Positions 22,200 to 24,092 of a stretch of 24,092 bases of DNA are shown here, piece after piece (position 1 is the stretch's first letter; each line of letters starts with the position of its first letter). The DNA comes from Elstera sp044372965. GTDB lineage: Bacteria; Pseudomonadota; Alphaproteobacteria; Elsterales; Elsteraceae. Where the stretch lies: NCBI RefSeq assembly GCF_044372965.1, contig NZ_JBILQX010000039.1:1-24092 (forward strand). Direction: 5' to 3'. Below the pieces are notes generated by a model, which saw only the letters and a program-made list of their open reading frames with translations, made no database searches and was not told the DNA's origin. Position numbers and translations under genes: made by a program.

Positions 22200-24092
22200 T
22201 TAGCGGCTTTCGAGTTGCTGCGCGTGAACCACCGCCGTTGCGATCATGTTCAAAATCCCGCGCACTGTGACCGACGGCGTCAGAATATGCGCGGGTTTCG
22301 CCGCGCCCAGCAGCATCGGGCCGATGGAAAGACCGTCGGACGTGGATTTCAGCAGATTGAAGGAGATATTCGCCGCATCAAGGCCCGGCATAATCAGCAG
22401 ATTAGCCGCCCCCTTCAACCGCGAGCCGGGGAAAATCCGATTGCGGATTTCCTCGTTCAAGGCGCTATCGGCGTGCATTTCGCCTTCCACTTCCATATCG
22501 GGGAAGCGTTCGACGATGAGGTCCAGCGCCTCGTGCATCTTCACCGCCGAAGGCGCGTCCGACCCACCGAAGTTGGAGTGGGACAGCAGCGCCACTTTCG
22601 GCGGCAGGCCGAAGCGGCGCACCACGTCGGTCGCAAGAATGGTCATTTCCGCGAGCTGCGCCGCCGAAGGGTCGCGCTGCACATGGGTGTCGCAGACGAA
22701 ATAGGTGCCCTTCGGCAGAATCAGCGCGTTCAAGGCATAGAAGCTGGAAACGCCCCGTGCCCGCCCGATCACTTCGGCGATATGGTTGAGGTGGCGGTGA
22801 TAGCGGCCAATGGTGCCGCAGATCATCGCATCCGCCTCGCCCCGCCGCAGCATCAGCGCCGCGATCACCGTATTGCGCGTGCGCACGATCTGGCGGGCAT
22901 TGTCGGGCGACACGCCGCGCCGCGCCATCAGGCTATGATAGAGCGCTGAATATTCATTGTAACGCGGGTCGGAGTTGGGGTTACAAACCTGGACATTCTC
23001 CCCGAGCTTCAAGCGCAACCCAAGGCGCGCAACCCGGCTTTCGATAACATCGGGACGCCCCACCAGGATAGGAAGGCAGAGCTTTTCATCGAGCGCCTGT
23101 TGAACCGCGCGCAACACGCGCTCCTCTTCCCCTTCGGCGAACACCACCCGGCGCGGGTCGCGCTTGGCGGCATCGAAGATCGGGCGGGCGAGTTGACCGG
23201 AGCGATAAACGAATTGGCTGAGATGGTCGCGGTAAGCGTCGAAATCCTCAATCGGGCGCGTGGCAACGCCGCTATCCATCGCGGCCTTGGCCACGGCGGG
23301 GGCGATTTCGACGATTAGCCGCGGATCGAAGGGCTTCGGAATGAGATATTCCGGGCCGAACTTCAAATCTTCATCGGTATAGGCATTGGCGACGATCTCC
23401 GAGGCTTCGGCCATCGCAAGATCGGCAATCGCCTTCACGCAGGCGATCTTCATCGCCTCGTTGATCACCGTTGCCCCCACGTCCAACGCGCCCCGGAAGA
23501 TGAAGGGGAAGCAGAGGACGTTGTTCACCTGATTGGGATAGTCCGACCGGCCCGTGGCGACGATGGCATCGGGGCGGATTGCCTTCACCTCGTCGGGCAT
23601 AATTTCCGGCGTCGGGTTTGCCAGCGCCATGATGATGGGGCGCTCGCCCATCGACATCACCATATCGGGCTTCAGCACGCGCGGCGCGGAGAGGCCTAAG
23701 AAGATATCGGCGCCAACGATGGCATCGGCCAGCCCGCGCGCATTGGTGTCGCGCGCATAGCGCTCCTTGCGCGGGTCCATCAACTCGACGCGGCCCTTAT
23801 AGACCACGCCCGCCAGATCGGTGACGGTGATATTCTCCAGCGGCAAGCCCATATCGACCAGCAGATCGAGGCAGGCGAGCGCCGCCGCCCCCGCGCCGGA
23901 AGTGACGAGCTTCACATCCTTCAGCTCTTTGCCAACGACGCGCAGACCGTTGAGAATGGCCGCGCCGACGATAATGGCGGTGCCATGCTGATCGTCGTGG
24001 AACACCGGAATCTTCATCCGGGCGCGCAGGCGCGATTCGATCTCAAAACATTCGGGCGCTTTGAAATCTTCGAGGTTGATGCCGCCGAAGGT
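22200..24092 (-). CDS. maeB: NADP-dependent malic enzyme fused to a phosphotransacetylase-like domain (MaeB type), 5' end missing
   Basis: Oxidatively decarboxylates malate to pyruvate, making NADPH; cytoplasmic. The last 630 residues are present, and the frame is open to the right edge; MaeB proteins are about 760 residues. Seen: TFGGINLEDFKAPECFEIE and VFHDDQHGTAIIV (malic enzyme active-site region), the dinucleotide-binding TSGAGAAALACLDLL, then VTDLAGVVYKGR, ALANPTPEIMPDEV and GRSDYPNQVNNVLCFPFIFRG. The C-terminal half, from about DAAKRDPRRVVFAEGEEERVL, is a phosphotransacetylase-like domain that in this family is regulatory (acetyl-CoA sensing) and not catalytic. It ends beside the 16-bp inverted repeat. 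Whether NADP or NAD is used cannot be decided here; MaeB fusions are usually NADP-dependent. Confidence 0.94.
   Translation of the reverse strand, partial: TFGGINLEDFKAPECFEIESRLRARMKIPVFHDDQHGTAIIVGAAILNGLRVVGKELKDVKLVTSGAGAAALACLDLLVDMGLPLENITVTDLAGVVYKGRVELMDPRKERYARDTNARGLADAIVGADIFLGLSAPRVLKPDMVMSMGERPIIMALANPTPEIMPDEVKAIRPDAIVATGRSDYPNQVNNVLCFPFIFRGALDVGATVINEAMKIACVKAIADLAMAEASEIVANAYTDEDLKFGPEYLIPKPFDPRLIVEIAPAVAKAAMDSGVATRPIEDFDAYRDHLSQFVYRSGQLARPIFDAAKRDPRRVVFAEGEEERVLRAVQQALDEKLCLPILVGRPDVIESRVARLGLRLKLGENVQVCNPNSDPRYNEYSALYHSLMARRGVSPDNARQIVRTRNTVIAALMLRRGEADAMICGTIGRYHRHLNHIAEVIGRARGVSSFYALNALILPKGTYFVCDTHVQRDPSAAQLAEMTILATDVVRRFGLPPKVALLSHSNFGGSDAPSAVKMHEALDLIVERFPDMEVEGEMHADSALNEEIRNRIFPGSRLKGAANLLIMPGLDAANISFNLLKSTSDGLSIGPMLLGAAKPAHILTPSVTVRGILNMIATAVVHAQQLESR

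Noticed and set aside
1..24092. Mobile elements, prophage, CRISPR, tRNA or rRNA genes, toxin–antitoxin or defence systems
   Set aside because: I found no transposase, integrase, spaced direct repeats, cloverleaf-like sequence or known system genes on either strand by reading. A tRNA or HMM scan would settle it.

Overview
The window reads as a chromosomal stretch of an alphaproteobacterium, most likely of the Rhodospirillales. This rests on the def–COQ9-family pair divergent from rpsU, small DUF465 (YdcH-family) genes beside purEK, high-GC coding sequence, and a fused malic enzyme/phosphotransacetylase. The genus is not determined. Most of the window is housekeeping and metabolic. No phage, transposon, CRISPR array, toxin–antitoxin module, defence island or biosynthetic cluster is visible.

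Layout. (1) 1–3129: a truncated propionyl-CoA synthetase (minus strand) is divergent from a second acyl-CoA synthetase (plus strand), which ends in a strong terminator. (2) 3131–4840: a methyl-accepting chemotaxis protein on the minus strand whose sensor half is AT-rich. (3) 4959–5242: a scar holding the degraded 3' ends of two genes, a DUF465 gene and an acyl-CoA synthetase, each with a full-length relative elsewhere in the window. (4) 5253–10887: a five-gene oligopeptide/dipeptide-type ABC importer operon on the minus strand (binding protein, two permeases, two ATPases), with tandem hairpins after the binding-protein gene. (5) 11291–13567: two divergent DUF465 genes, then purE–purK overlapping by ATGA.

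(6) 13554–17168: a minus-strand run of def, a COQ9-family gene and a soluble hybrid histidine kinase. It is divergent from rpsU (17331–17534), and the kinase gene converges on and overlaps purK. (7) 17662–19264: a RutE-like nitroreductase and a RarD-type EamA transporter. (8) 19632–22154: two paralogous periplasmic solute-binding protein genes flank rpsD; the second is frameshifted. (9) 22200–24092: the 3' part of an NADP-type malic enzyme fused to a phosphotransacetylase-like domain, running off the right edge.

Functionally, the two ligases activate short- and medium-chain acids, and the malic enzyme links the C4 pool to pyruvate. The ABC operon imports peptides or related solutes. purEK makes carboxyaminoimidazole ribotide. 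rpsU, rpsD and def serve translation. The most interesting observations are small-scale: the two-gene deletion scar, the frameshifted binding-protein paralogue, a kinase whose C-terminal Hpt-like domain lacks its phospho-accepting histidine, and the compositionally distinct chemoreceptor sensor domain. I did not find a convincing new multi-gene system.
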